Origin: Haloglomus salinum
Lineage (GTDB): Archaea > Halobacteriota > Halobacteria > Halobacteriales > Haloarculaceae
Direction of reading: 5' to 3'
Length of the DNA stretch: 64,000 nucleotides
Assembly (NCBI RefSeq): GCF_024298825.1
Contig: NZ_CP101153.1
Span: 2,914,001-2,978,000 of the forward strand
In this document: positions 24,707 to 34,124 of the stretch, piece after piece
Layout of the letters: the number at the start of each line of letters is the position of its first letter
Position numbering within the stretch: the first letter of the stretch is position 1
The notes under the pieces: model-generated
Told to the model about the DNA's origin: nothing
The model's input: only the letters and a program-made list of their open reading frames with translations
The model's database searches: none
Program-made: the position numbers and the translations under genes

Positions 24707-26425
24707 CTACAGGACGGTGCCGTGCTTCTTGTCGGGGAGGTCCTTCTCGATACCCTCGTAGAACTCGAAGCGCCGCTCCAGCTGCTCGCGGAGGCTGCTC
24801 GGCGGCACCACCTCGTCGATGACCACGTCGCTGGCCATCTTCCGGACGTCGATCTCCTCGCGGAACTCCTCGCGGAGTTCGGCCTCCCGCTGGGCGCGCT
24901 CCTCGGGGTCGTCGATGGCGTCGAGCTTGTTGGCGTAGACGGCGTTGATGGCCGCCTCGGGCCCCATGATGGCTATCTCGCCGGAGGGGAGCGCGATGGT
25001 CGACTCGGGGTCGTACGCCGGGCCGGACATCGCGTAGATGCCCGCCCCGTACGCCTTCCGCAGGACCACACACTGCTTGGGGACGGTCGCGCTGGAGGTG
25101 GCGTAGATCATCTTCTTGCCCTGCTCGAGGATGCCCTCCTTCTCGACCTGCGAGCCGGCCATGAACCCCGGCGTATCCGCCAGGTACAGCAGCGGGATGT
25201 TGTACGCGTCGCACTTCCAGATGAACTGCGCGGCCTTCTCGGCGGCGTCGGGGAAGATGGCGCCGGCGCGCTCGTTGGGCTGGTTGGCGACGATACCGAC
25301 CGGGCGCCCGTCGATGCGGGCGAACGCGGTGAGGATTTCGCTGCCGTAGTCGGGCTGGAGTTCGAACAGCGAGTTCCGGTCGACCACGCGGTCGGTCACC
25401 TCGCGGATGTCGTACGCCCGGTTCGGGTCCTCGGGAATCACTTCGTCGATGCCCTTCGGGGCGTACTTCGGAGGAGTCGGGTCGGTTCGGGGGGGCTGCT
25501 CGTCGCTGTTATCGGGCAGATAGGTGACTAGCTGGGCGACGAGTTCGCGGGCGTGCTCCTCGTTCTCCGCGATGAGGTCGGCCGAGGAGGAGTGCTTCGC
25601 GTGGATCTCGGCGCCACCCAGTTCCTGCAGGTCGATGTCCTCGCCGGTGACCATCTGCACCATCCGCGGGGAGGCGATGGCCATCGCGCTCATCCCGCGG
25701 ACCATGATGGTGAAGTCCGCGAACACGGGCGTGTACGCGGCCCCCGCGATGCAGGGACCGTACAGCACGCAGATCTGCGGGACCCGACCGGACAGCATCG
25801 AGTGGTTGTAGTAGTACTTCCCGATGCCCTCGCGATTGGCGAAGAAGCCCGACTGCTGGTCGATGCGGCCACCCGAGGAGTCCATCAGGTAGAGGACGGG
25901 CTGCCCGGTCTTCAGCGCGCGCTGCTGCATCCGGAGGAACTTCTCGACACCCTTCTCGGCCATCGACCCGGCCTTGACGGTGAAGTCGTTGGCCATGAAG
26001 TGGAGGTCCCGCCCCTCGAACGTGGCTGCCCCTGTCAGAAGACCGTCGGCCGGGAGCACGTCGTCGGCGTCGAACTCGGCGAACTTGCCGTCCTCGAACA
26101 CGAGTTCGCTGTCGTCGCCGGCCCCGTCGCCGAACCAGAGGTCGAGCCGGTCGCGAACGAACAGTTTGCCCTGCTCGGAGAGACGCTCCTTGTACTTCTC
26201 CTTCCCACCGGACTCTATCTCCTCGATCTGCTCCAGTAGCTCCCGTTCGCGCTCGGTCGGCTCCTTCCCGTCGTCGATGGGGTCGGTGACCTCGTGCGTG
26301 GCGGCCGGCTCATCGGCGTCTCCGACGTACACCTCGACCGTGTCGCTCCCGGAGTGGCGCGAGAAGGCGTCCGCGATGGCCGCCGCCTCGTCCGCGCTGG
26401 CATCCCCGGAGATGCGTACCTTCAT
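24707..26425 (-). CDS. acyl-CoA carboxylase, carboxyltransferase (beta) subunit
   Basis: A 572-residue biotin-dependent carboxyltransferase that moves the carboxyl group from biotin to acetyl- or propionyl-CoA. The body from about residue 70 to the end is a full PccB/AccD-type enzyme: LFVRDRLDLWF, then GGRIDQQSGFFANREGIGKYYYNHSMLSG (in part SSGGRIDQQSGFF), YGPCIAGAAYTPVFADF and the C-terminal half ending FYEGIEKDLPDKKHGTVL. Residues 1-60 are an added domain of the form MKVRISGDASADEAAAIADAF, which resembles the small epsilon/PccX-type subunit and seems to be fused here. The biotin carboxylase subunit is not in the window. I chose the ATG at 26425; another 13 codons upstream is weaker. Confidence 0.93.
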   Translation of the reverse strand: MKVRISGDASADEAAAIADAFSRHSGSDTVEVYVGDADEPAATHEVTDPIDDGKEPTERERELLEQIEEIESGGKEKYKERLSEQGKLFVRDRLDLWFGDGAGDDSELVFEDGKFAEFDADDVLPADGLLTGAATFEGRDLHFMANDFTVKAGSMAEKGVEKFLRMQQRALKTGQPVLYLMDSSGGRIDQQSGFFANREGIGKYYYNHSMLSGRVPQICVLYGPCIAGAAYTPVFADFTIMVRGMSAMAIASPRMVQMVTGEDIDLQELGGAEIHAKHSSSADLIAENEEHARELVAQLVTYLPDNSDEQPPRTDPTPPKYAPKGIDEVIPEDPNRAYDIREVTDRVVDRNSLFELQPDYGSEILTAFARIDGRPVGIVANQPNERAGAIFPDAAEKAAQFIWKCDAYNIPLLYLADTPGFMAGSQVEKEGILEQGKKMIYATSSATVPKQCVVLRKAYGAGIYAMSGPAYDPESTIALPSGEIAIMGPEAAINAVYANKLDAIDDPEERAQREAELREEFREEIDVRKMASDVVIDEVVPPSSLREQLERRFEFYEGIEKDLPDKKHGTVL

Positions 26426-26530
26426 GTGCCGCCCCTCATGGGGGCCGGAGAAAGGGTTTTCCATCGTCTGGAACTCTCCCGGAATTGAGTGTTTCCGCCC
26501 CCCCTCCGACCGACTCGAATCGGTCGTCGG

Positions 26531-27418
26531 TCAGTCCAGTGCGGTTTCGAGTCGCTCGATGTACTCGGTCGACCCGACGTGGACCGGCACCCGCTGGTGG
26601 AGTTCCTCGGCCTCGACCTCGAGCAGGGAGCGGTCCCCGTTCGATGAGGCTCCACCGGCCGCCTCGATGACGTACGCGATGGGCGCGCCCTCGAAGACGA
26701 GCCGGAGTTTTCCGTCGGGTGCCGACTCCAGGGCGGGATACGCGAAGACACCGCCGTAGGTGACGACCTGGTTCACGTCGGCTATCATCGCCCCGCCGTA
26801 CCGGAGTTTGAGTTCGTCTTCCACTGCGTCGACGTAGGCCGCGAAGTCGCCGGGCCAGTCCGGGACCCGGCCGCCGAACCCGTAGACGACGGGGTCGTCC
26901 GGGATGGTGAGGTCTGGCGTGTCGCACTCCAGAGTGCCGTCCTCGACCACGTACTCGCTGGCGTGGCCCTCGACGGCCAGTGCCATCGTCGTGATGGGGC
27001 CGTACAGCACGTAGCCAGCCGCGACGAGGTGGTCGCCCGCGGCCGGCAGGGCGGCGTCGTAGACGCCGAAGATGGTCCCCATCGCGTTGTTGGACTTGAG
27101 GTTCGAGGAGCCGTCGAGCGGGTCGCAGGCGACGTGGTACCCTTCGTCGTCGGCGAGGCGCATCTCCTCGCGCTCCTCGCTGGCGTAGCCGCCGACGCCC
27201 TCGATGGCCAGCAGGCGGTCCTCCAGCAGGTCGTCGGCGTAGAGGTCGGCCGCGAGCTGGCGCTCGCCGCTGGGGTTCTCGTCGGCGTCCGGGTCGTACA
27301 TCCGGCGCCCGGCGAGGCCGCCGCGTACGTCCGGCGCGGTCTCGGCGACCGTCTCGACGACGCGCCGTACCGTCGCGTCGGCCCGCGCCAGCGCGTGGTC
27401 CGTATCCTGGTCGGCCAT
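26531..27418 (-). CDS. fbp: class I fructose-1,6-bisphosphatase
   Basis: A 295-residue gluconeogenic phosphatase converting fructose 1,6-bisphosphate to fructose 6-phosphate. The metal and phosphate signature CDPLDGSSN is at about residues 98-106, with a matching GGYASEERE metal site upstream near 76-84 and PALESAPDGKLRLVFEGAPIAYVIEAAGG near the end (sugar-phosphate contact, in part KLRLVFEGAPIAYVIE). It lies seven bases after the aldolase-like gene in the same direction, so the two probably share a transcript; such a pair suits gluconeogenesis. Length is a little short of bacterial enzymes but typical for haloarchaea. Confidence 0.93.
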   Translation of the reverse strand: MADQDTDHALARADATVRRVVETVAETAPDVRGGLAGRRMYDPDADENPSGERQLAADLYADDLLEDRLLAIEGVGGYASEEREEMRLADDEGYHVACDPLDGSSNLKSNNAMGTIFGVYDAALPAAGDHLVAAGYVLYGPITTMALAVEGHASEYVVEDGTLECDTPDLTIPDDPVVYGFGGRVPDWPGDFAAYVDAVEDELKLRYGGAMIADVNQVVTYGGVFAYPALESAPDGKLRLVFEGAPIAYVIEAAGGASSNGDRSLLEVEAEELHQRVPVHVGSTEYIERLETALD

Positions 27419-27424
27419 CCGGGG

Positions 27425-28219
27425 TTACTCCGCGGCCGCCAGCGCCTCGTCCACCGTCGCCTCCTCGAAGATGACCTGCTCGAGGGCGTCGAGGATGCGG
27501 TGGGGGTTCTCGCGCTGCCAGACGTTGCGGCCCACTGCCAGCCCCTTCCCGCCGGCGTCGATGGTCGCCTTCACGTCCTCGAGGAAGGCGCGGTCGGAGG
27601 TCTTCGAGCCGCCGGACATGACGACCTTCGTCGGGCCGGCCATCCGGACGGCCTGCTCCATGGCGTCCTGCGAGCCGGGGAACTTCACCTTCGCCACGTC
27701 CGCGCCGAGTTCGAGGGCGAGGCGCGCCGCGTACGCGATGGTGCCGGGCTTCGTGTCGTTCTTGAGCCCCTGGCCGCGCGGGTACGACCACATGACCGTC
27801 GGGAGGTCGTAGTCACGAGCGGCCTCCTGGGCACGGGCGAACTCCTCGGCCATCTCGATCTCGTTGTTGGAGCCGCCGTACAGCGTGAAGCCGACCGAGG
27901 AGGCGCCGACGTCGTAGGCGTAGTCGACCGAGCAGTTGACGGCCGAGTCCGGCTCACCCATCCAGAGGTTCGACGTCCCGTTGAGCTTCATCAGCAGGTC
28001 CACGTCGTCCTCGTAGGACTCGTAGTAGGCCTCGGCGATGCCCTTCTGGACCGCGATGGACGTGACGGCCGGGTGGGTCGCGGCCTCGAAGGTCCGCTCG
28101 GGGTCCGCGCTCTCGGGGACCTCCTCGAAGTCGACCGGCCCGTGCTCGAGGCCGTGGTCGTACGCGAGGATGAGCACCTTGCCGTCCCGGCAGAGCGGCG
28201 AGTCGTCGATGTCGATCAT
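27425..28219 (-). CDS. class I aldolase of the DhnA/FbaB family (FBP aldolase or ADTH synthase)
   Basis: A 264-residue TIM-barrel Schiff-base aldolase. The phosphate-binding loops are visible as ILAYDHGLEHGP near residues 17-29, SGGSKTS and GKGLAVGRNVWQ; the Schiff-base lysine is in DVAKVKFPGS (Lys177 or Lys179). In haloarchaea two activities are known in this family: fructose-1,6-bisphosphate aldolase, and 2-amino-3,7-dideoxy-threo-hept-6-ulosonate synthase of aromatic biosynthesis. The FBPase gene seven bases downstream favours a link to sugar phosphates, but the aromatic role cannot be excluded. The ATG at 28219 is preferred over a GTG three codons upstream. Confidence 0.9.
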   Translation of the reverse strand: MIDIDDSPLCRDGKVLILAYDHGLEHGPVDFEEVPESADPERTFEAATHPAVTSIAVQKGIAEAYYESYEDDVDLLMKLNGTSNLWMGEPDSAVNCSVDYAYDVGASSVGFTLYGGSNNEIEMAEEFARAQEAARDYDLPTVMWSYPRGQGLKNDTKPGTIAYAARLALELGADVAKVKFPGSQDAMEQAVRMAGPTKVVMSGGSKTSDRAFLEDVKATIDAGGKGLAVGRNVWQRENPHRILDALEQVIFEEATVDEALAAAE

Positions 28220-28328
28220 ACAGGTCACGTTGCGAGAGTCCGGGGCAAGAATTTACCGAACGGGCCGGTGGGGGACCCGTGCTATCGTCTGACGTAGATT
28301 CTTGCCGGTGGCGGCCCACGACCCACCC

Positions 28329-29540
28329 ATGCGGGACATCGTCGAGGAGGTTCTCGAGGGGGACGGGGAGGCAACACCACCGGGCGAGGTACAGGACGTC
28401 CAGGTCGCCGTCGTCGGCATCGGCGCGGCGGGCACCGACCGGCTGACGGGCATCGGCCGACGGCTCCGGGGCGACGCGTTCACCGGACAGGTCCCGACGG
28501 ACGTGGACGCGGTCGGGGTCGACCTGCCGGGGGAGGAGACGACCGTCACCGACTGGGAGCCCGCGGCGTGGCACGTCGTGGAGTCGCTGAACCGCCCCGA
28601 CCGTGGCGGCCGACCACAGCTCACGCTTGCGGCCGCGGACCGGCTCCAGCGGTTCTGTAGCGACGAACTCGCCCGGTACGACGTGCTCGTGGCGACCGTC
28701 GACGGGACGGACCCGGCCGCCGTCGCGGTGGCGGCGGACCTGGCCGCGACGTTCCGGGGTGGCGTCGCCAGCCCTGCGGTCTGTGTTCCGACCGTCGAGG
28801 CCGCGGACCCGCCGACCCCGCTGCTCGGCGCGGAGTCGGGCTGGCTCCCGGACACCCGTGACCGGTTCGGTCCCGACGCCGTCGTCCCCGTCGAACACGG
28901 CCGGGCGACGGAGGTTGCGGCCGGCGAGAGCGGCGGGCGCGGACCGCTGGCTGCGGCCACGGAGACGACCGACGACACCGTCGAGCGGGTCGCCGAGGCG
29001 GTGACCGCGGCCCTGGCCGAGGCGCTGGGGACGCGGGTCCAGTTCGGGAGCCTCGCCGACGACCTCCACCGCTTCCGGGGCCGTGTCGTGGCCCACGTCG
29101 GGCGCGACGACGAGGGGCTGTCGCCCGATGCCGAGGCCCTCGCCGGGGACGCCCTCGCGACGCCGGTGTCGGGCGAGCCGCCGGACTGGCGGCCGGGCGG
29201 ACCGGTGCTGGCACACCTGCGGTCCCACTCGCCGAACGACGCGGCCATCGACGCGGCCATCGACGCCGGCGTGGACGCCCTCGACGGGGCGGACGGCCGC
29301 GGCGAGGTGGGCGGGACGGCGGGCGACGCCCGGACGACGTTCCGCAGCTACCGGCACACGGCGACGCGGATGCACGAGCTGTTCCTGTTCCGTATCGAGC
29401 GGCCCGACGAACCGGCGCCCGAACGGCACCCGCACGTCGCGTTCGCCGATGACGACCTCGACGACGACCTGTTCACGCGCGGCGAGGACGACGTGACCGA
29501 CGAGTTCGATACTGGCTCCGGACTGGACGTGGTCCGGTGA
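28329..29540 (+). CDS. divergent FtsZ2-like (tubulin superfamily) protein lacking the T4 GTP loop
   Basis: A 403-residue protein that reads like a decayed archaeal FtsZ2. The N terminus MRDIVEEVLEGD matches the MQDIVQDALE-type start of FtsZ2. VQVAVVGIGAAGTDRL replaces the T1 motif (FtsZ: IVIVGCGGAGNNT). The region ARYDVLVATVDGTDPAAVAVAADLAATF aligns with the T4 region, but the invariant GGGTGTG is gone. VERVAEAVTAALAEALGTRVQFGSLADDLHRFRGRVVAHVGRDDEG (in part VQFGSLADDL and GRVVAHVGRDD) follows the H7-S7 pattern LVNLDFADVKTVM ... GVAMIGLG. The C terminus is acidic and disordered. GTP hydrolysis is unlikely; it may be a pseudo-tubulin partner or a regulator. The alignment is by eye and needs a profile search. 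Confidence 0.65.
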   Translation: MRDIVEEVLEGDGEATPPGEVQDVQVAVVGIGAAGTDRLTGIGRRLRGDAFTGQVPTDVDAVGVDLPGEETTVTDWEPAAWHVVESLNRPDRGGRPQLTLAAADRLQRFCSDELARYDVLVATVDGTDPAAVAVAADLAATFRGGVASPAVCVPTVEAADPPTPLLGAESGWLPDTRDRFGPDAVVPVEHGRATEVAAGESGGRGPLAAATETTDDTVERVAEAVTAALAEALGTRVQFGSLADDLHRFRGRVVAHVGRDDEGLSPDAEALAGDALATPVSGEPPDWRPGGPVLAHLRSHSPNDAAIDAAIDAGVDALDGADGRGEVGGTAGDARTTFRSYRHTATRMHELFLFRIERPDEPAPERHPHVAFADDDLDDDLFTRGEDDVTDEFDTGSGLDVVR

Positions 29541-29589
29541 GTCGCGTGCCACCCCAAGACCGTTATCACCGCCCGCAGTAGCCCGCCGT

Positions 29590-30261
29590 ATGCGACTCGG
29601 GGTCATCTCCGACATCCACGCCAATCTCGTCGCGCTGGAGGCCGTACTCGAGGACATGCCACCCGTCGACCGGCTGGTCTGTGCGGGCGATGTCATCGGC
29701 TACAACCCCTGGCCCGCCGAGTGTGTCGACCTCGTTCGCGAGCGATGTTCGGCGACGGTGGAGGGGAACCACGACCGGAACGCCGATACCCCGAACCGGT
29801 ACTCGATGAACAAGATGGCCCACGAGGGGCTCAAACTCGCCTCCGAGGCGCTGAACGAGGGCCAGCTCGAGTGGCTCCGGAGCCTCCCACGGTCGGTCGA
29901 CCTCGCCGGCGACCGGGTGCTGATGGTCCACGACCATCCCGAACACGTCGACCAGTACGTCCGTCCGCACTCGTTCCCGAAGATGCGCCCCTACCTCGAC
30001 GACCACGACGCCTGTATCCTCGGCCACACGCACGAGCAGCACGAGGCCACTATCGACGGGCGCCTCATTCTCAACCCGGGGAGCGTGGGCCAGCCCCGGG
30101 ATGGCGACCCGCGGGCCGCGTACGCCGTCGTCGACACGGCCCCGGACCCGATGGTCGCCCACCTGCACCGCGTGGAGTACGACATCACCGCGGTGCAGAC
30201 GGCCTGCCGGGAGGCGGGACTCCCCGAGCAGACCGGCGAGCGACTGGCGAAGGGACGGTAG
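29590..30261 (+). CDS. YfcE/MJ0936-type metallophosphoesterase
   Basis: A 223-residue calcineurin-like phosphodiesterase. The dimetal motifs occur in order: GVISDIHAN at residues 4-12, CAGDVIGYNPWP at about 31-42, VEGNHDRN at about 55-62, MVHDHPEH near 110, GHTHEQHEA near 145 and LNPGSVGQPRDGDPRAAYAV near 157-176. This is a small phosphodiesterase of the YfcE class, seen on cyclic nucleotides or other phosphodiesters in tests of relatives; the natural substrate is unknown. It starts 50 bases after the FtsZ-like gene. Confidence 0.92.
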   Translation: MRLGVISDIHANLVALEAVLEDMPPVDRLVCAGDVIGYNPWPAECVDLVRERCSATVEGNHDRNADTPNRYSMNKMAHEGLKLASEALNEGQLEWLRSLPRSVDLAGDRVLMVHDHPEHVDQYVRPHSFPKMRPYLDDHDACILGHTHEQHEATIDGRLILNPGSVGQPRDGDPRAAYAVVDTAPDPMVAHLHRVEYDITAVQTACREAGLPEQTGERLAKGR

Positions 30262-30400
30262 CGGCCCGGGCCGCCGAGGACCGCCCCGATATCACCCCCG
30301 CCACGCCCAGGATTACAACCACGGTTGCGTCAGAACAAACAGCAACGAGGAGGCCGAAACCTCCGTTAGAGTCAAACGCCACCCGCCCGCAGTGGGGCAT

Positions 30401-30823
30401 ATGAGCACGGAACAGGAACCCGAGCAGCGGACCATCCGGTGCCTGGTCGCGAAGGTCGGACTGGACGGCCACGACCGTGGTGCACACGTCATCGCGCGGG
30501 CGTTCCGGGACGCCGGCTTCGAGGTCATCTACTCCGGCCTCCACAAGGCACCCGACGAGATCGTGCAGGCAGCCGTTCAGGAGGACGTCGACGTGCTGGG
30601 CATCTCCATCCTCTCGGGCGCACACAACACGCTCGTCCCGAAGATCGTCGAGGGGCTGAAGGAGTACGGCGCCTTCGAGGACACCCTCATCATCGTCGGC
30701 GGCATCATCCCCGAGGACGACCGGCCGGGGCTCAAGGAGGAGGGCGTCGCGGAGATATTCGGCCCGGGCGCGTCGATGCAGGAGACCATCGACTTCGTTC
30801 GCGAGAACGCTCACGACCGGTAG
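30401..30823 (+). CDS. methylmalonyl-CoA mutase, B12-binding small subunit
   Basis: A 140-residue cobalamin-binding protein. DxHxxG is seen as GLDGHDRGAH (Asp22, His24, Gly27), with His24 as the lower cobalt ligand; SILSGAHNTLVPKIVEGL and VGGIIPEDDRPGLKEEGVAEIFGPGA (in part VGGIIPEDD, IFGPGA) complete the fold. In archaea the mutase is split into a catalytic subunit and this one; the large subunit is not in the window. The reaction interconverts methylmalonyl- and succinyl-CoA. It lies seven bases ahead of the meaB chaperone gene, in agreement with that role. Confidence 0.93.
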   Translation: MSTEQEPEQRTIRCLVAKVGLDGHDRGAHVIARAFRDAGFEVIYSGLHKAPDEIVQAAVQEDVDVLGISILSGAHNTLVPKIVEGLKEYGAFEDTLIIVGGIIPEDDRPGLKEEGVAEIFGPGASMQETIDFVRENAHDR

Positions 30824-30830
30824 CCAGAGG

Positions 30831-32003
30831 ATGGGCGAACTGATAGACGACCTGCTCGACGGGCAGCACCGCGCCCTCGCGCGGGTCATCACGAAAATCG
30901 AGAACCGCTCGCCCGGCTACCGCGACCTCGTCCGGGAGCTCCACCAGCACACCGGCGACGCCGACGTGGTCGGCATCACCGGTTCCCCGGGCGCGGGGAA
31001 GTCGACACTCGTCGACAAGATGGCCGCCGAGTACCGCGAGCGCGGGCTCACGGTCGGGGTCATCGCCATCGACCCGTCCTCGCCGTTCACCGGCGGGGCC
31101 GTCCTGGGCGACCGCATCCGGATGGCCTCCAACGTCGGCGACATGGACGTGTTCTTCCGGTCGATGTCCGCTCGCGGGCAACTGGGCGGCGTCTCCACCG
31201 CCACGACGGATGCCGTGAAGGCGCTGGACGCCTTCGGCAAGGACAAGATAATCGTCGAGACCGTCGGCGCCGGGCAGAACGAGATCGACATCGTCCGGAC
31301 CGCCGACACCGTCGCCGTCCTCGTCCCGCCCTCGTCGGGTGACGACGTACAGATGCTGAAGGCCGGCATCCTCGAGATCGGCGACGTGTTCGTCGTCAAC
31401 AAGGCCGACCTCGATGGGGCTGACCGGACCGTCTCCGAACTGAAGGAGATGATAATGATGCGCGACGCCTCGCCCGCGGCCGGTACGGGCGGCTACCACG
31501 GCGCGGGCACGGATGCGACGGACGCGAGCGGCCACCACGGCCCCGACGAAGGGGGCACGGCGGGGGGCGGCGGTACCGACCCCGACCCGAGTGCCGAGAT
31601 CACCGGCCCGGGGTCGGCCGGGACGCCCGGCTCGACCACCGACCAGGGCGGCCCCGTCGAGACCGACGAGGGTGAGGCGTGGGTGCCGCCGGTCGTCCAG
31701 ACGGTCGCCAACACCGGCGAGGGCGTCGAGGGCTTCCTCGAGACGCTCGACGGACACCGGAACTTCCTCGAACGGACCGGACAACTGGAAGCGAAGACGC
31801 GCAAGCGCTACGCAGAGGAGATTCGACGGCTCCTCCGCGAGGATACCCGGGCCCTGCTGGAGCGTGAACTCGAGGCACAGGGCGGCATCGACGCGTTCGT
31901 CGAGGACGTGATGGCCCGTGAGACGGACCCCTACACCGTCGCCGACGAGGTCGTCCAGCCGCTCCGGGACTGTCTGGGGGGCCGGTCCGAGGACGGGGCC
32001 TAG
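30831..32003 (+). CDS. MeaB/ArgK-type GTPase, methylmalonyl-CoA mutase chaperone
   Basis: A 390-residue G3E-family GTPase that loads cobalamin into, and protects, methylmalonyl-CoA mutase. The P-loop GSPGAGKST is at residues 51-59, the Mg and switch segment has IDPSSPFTGGA near 80-90 and ETVGAGQNE near 143-151, and NKAD at 190-193 gives guanine specificity. Residues about 214-282 are a Gly/Asp/Thr/His-rich insertion absent from usual MeaB, which is why the protein is longer than the common 310-340. The helical dimerisation arm (FLETLDGHRNFLERTGQLEAKTRKRY, in part LDGHRNFLE) follows. It is in an operon with the B12 subunit. Confidence 0.92.
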   Translation: MGELIDDLLDGQHRALARVITKIENRSPGYRDLVRELHQHTGDADVVGITGSPGAGKSTLVDKMAAEYRERGLTVGVIAIDPSSPFTGGAVLGDRIRMASNVGDMDVFFRSMSARGQLGGVSTATTDAVKALDAFGKDKIIVETVGAGQNEIDIVRTADTVAVLVPPSSGDDVQMLKAGILEIGDVFVVNKADLDGADRTVSELKEMIMMRDASPAAGTGGYHGAGTDATDASGHHGPDEGGTAGGGGTDPDPSAEITGPGSAGTPGSTTDQGGPVETDEGEAWVPPVVQTVANTGEGVEGFLETLDGHRNFLERTGQLEAKTRKRYAEEIRRLLREDTRALLERELEAQGGIDAFVEDVMARETDPYTVADEVVQPLRDCLGGRSEDGA

Positions 32004-32105
32004 CCCGTCACCTCCACCTGACACTGCCCGTGACAGAGTCTCTGTTCTTCGATTACTCCTCTATTTATAGATTAATCCCCAATTCTGAAGAATTATCGGC
32101 CGATT

Positions 32106-33977
32106 TCAGCTCCGGAGAGCGAAGAATATCATGATGACCGTGGTGGACACGATGGCCAGGGCCGCGACGCCCATCATCGTCGCCAGAGGGGGGACCGCGC
32201 CGGTACCGTCGCCGGCGGCCCCGCTCGCGGCGGCTCCCGCACCCTGGCGTCCGGGGTTCCCCCGGCTCTGGTCGTCCCCCGCGGCCCCGCCCCCCTCGGC
32301 AGCCGCGGTCGGGATGGTGGTCGCTGTCCTCGAGGGCGACACGGTCGGTTCCGGCGTGGGGGTTGCGGTCGGTGATACGGGCGCGGTAGGGGTCGGACCG
32401 ACATCGAGCCGCTGGATGGAGGGGAACGGCTGGTCCCGGCTCCAGAACACGTCCGCGTCCCACTCCTCCGCCTGCTCAGTGTCGTTGGTGGTGTCGACGA
32501 ACACGTCGGTCCGGTTCGGAACCCGACCGACGAAGACGGGGGGTGTGGCCTCGATGAAGTTGACCCGGTCGAGCGTGCGGTAGTCGGTCGGCGGGACGGC
32601 TGGCGACTGTGTCCCGTGGAACGTGGAGTTGACAACCTCCAGCGGTCCGTCGTTGGCTGCGAAGCCGGCGAGCCCAGCGGACTCGGCGAACACGGAGCCC
32701 CGGACGGTGATCGACTCGGACCCGACGACCCGGTCGGACCGACGGAACCGGGAGTCGGTTATCAGCACCTCGCTCCCGTCGATACCCCTGACGGTCCGGA
32801 GGGTGCTGTTCCGGACGGAGATCAGTCGGCCAGTCAGTCGCAGACGGCCCGCCGCGGTGGACCCGCGCACGTCCACGTCGGCCGCGTGAACTCGACTCAC
32901 GTTCACGAGACGGCTGTCTCGGATGGTGACCCGCCCGTCGGAGATACCTCCGTAGCCGAACTGGACCGGATCGAGGTTCTCGAGATGCGAGCCGACCACC
33001 GTCAGCGAGTGGGGGCCGTAGCCGTACAGCGAGTACCCCTGATCCGACGCCGCGTCGACGATAGTGGCGTTCCGGAGGACGACCGTCCCGTCAGCGGCGA
33101 CGGCGCCGCCGTTGCGGCCAGCCTCGGCGTTCCGGATGGTGCTGTCGACCACACGGGCGGCCGACTCGGCGTTGATAGCACCGCCGCTGTACCCCGCCCT
33201 GACCGTCCTGAGCGTGGAGTTCCGGACCGTCACGCGGTCCGCAGCGATCCCTCCACCGCGGGCGCCGGAGGCGTTCACGATGGTCGAATGCAGCACCCTC
33301 GCCCGCTCGACTGCCGTGACGGCTCCGTTGGCACCGGTGTCGATGTCGGCGATGGTGGCATTCTGGAGAACGAGCGACCCGCCGGCACGGACCGCGTGGT
33401 CGGCCCGTCGGACGGTGCTGTCGACGACCCGCACGTCGCCCCCGGCGCGGTACGCAGCGACCCGGTGGGTCTCGGTGAACGTGTCGGAGGCGTAGCGCGC
33501 CCGGTGAACTGTATCCCGGAGCGTGACGTTCCGGATGGTGAGCGGGCCGCCGGCGACGACGGTGGTGGCTGGCTGCTCGGCCCGCACGTCGGCGATGGAG
33601 AGGTTGCGAAGAACGAGCGACCCCTCGCCGGACCTCCTGACGAGCGGTGCCGGAACGTCCCGGAACCCGGCGTCGGCGGTCCCCCGGAGGACGAACGGCT
33701 CCGGCCCGTCGAACCGGAGCGTCGGGTCACGGCTTCGACTCATGTTGAACGTCCCCCGTAGGGCGACGACGACCCGCCCGTCGCCGTTCCTGTCGGCGAA
33801 CCCACGGCTGTTGTAGTAGTCGAGTTCATCGACCGAGTCGATGTTGTAGTCGGGGGCAGCCTGGGTGTCGTCCGCCCCAGCCTGTCCGACGGCGGGGACC
33901 GCCGAGAGGACGAGCAGGACGACCAGCCCGGCAGCGAACCAGCGTCCCCCCCGGACGTGGCCCACACAGGGTCGCAT
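32106..33977 (-). CDS. secreted right-handed beta-helix surface protein with C-terminal anchor
   Basis: A 623-residue exported protein. A signal peptide (residues about 12-36, [21 protein letters not shown]) is followed by a long parallel beta-helix of about 430 residues, seen as a repeated pattern of short strands and turns such as [29 protein letters not shown] and [11 protein letters not shown], each rung about 22-25 residues. Many NST/NAT sequons suggest N-glycosylation. A Pro/Thr and Gly-rich linker leads to a C-terminal membrane helix (about 592-616) and a short basic end FFALRS. It resembles PbH1-repeat adhesins or polysaccharide-binding proteins; no catalytic set is seen. Confidence 0.88.
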   Translation of the reverse strand: MRPCVGHVRGGRWFAAGLVVLLVLSAVPAVGQAGADDTQAAPDYNIDSVDELDYYNSRGFADRNGDGRVVVALRGTFNMSRSRDPTLRFDGPEPFVLRGTADAGFRDVPAPLVRRSGEGSLVLRNLSIADVRAEQPATTVVAGGPLTIRNVTLRDTVHRARYASDTFTETHRVAAYRAGGDVRVVDSTVRRADHAVRAGGSLVLQNATIADIDTGANGAVTAVERARVLHSTIVNASGARGGGIAADRVTVRNSTLRTVRAGYSGGAINAESAARVVDSTIRNAEAGRNGGAVAADGTVVLRNATIVDAASDQGYSLYGYGPHSLTVVGSHLENLDPVQFGYGGISDGRVTIRDSRLVNVSRVHAADVDVRGSTAAGRLRLTGRLISVRNSTLRTVRGIDGSEVLITDSRFRRSDRVVGSESITVRGSVFAESAGLAGFAANDGPLEVVNSTFHGTQSPAVPPTDYRTLDRVNFIEATPPVFVGRVPNRTDVFVDTTNDTEQAEEWDADVFWSRDQPFPSIQRLDVGPTPTAPVSPTATPTPEPTVSPSRTATTIPTAAAEGGGAAGDDQSRGNPGRQGAGAAASGAAGDGTGAVPPLATMMGVAALAIVSTTVIMIFFALRS

Positions 33978-34124
33978 ACACGGGAGGCTGCAGTGCGAAC
34001 GGCTTCAACCCCCGGGTCGCCGTTCGCCGGTGCCCTGGGACCGTGGGATGCCCCGGCGGCCGCGGTCGGGGAGTCCCGCCCCGGGTCGATAGGATTTACC
34101 CGGCGGGCGGTCCTCCGGACAGGT

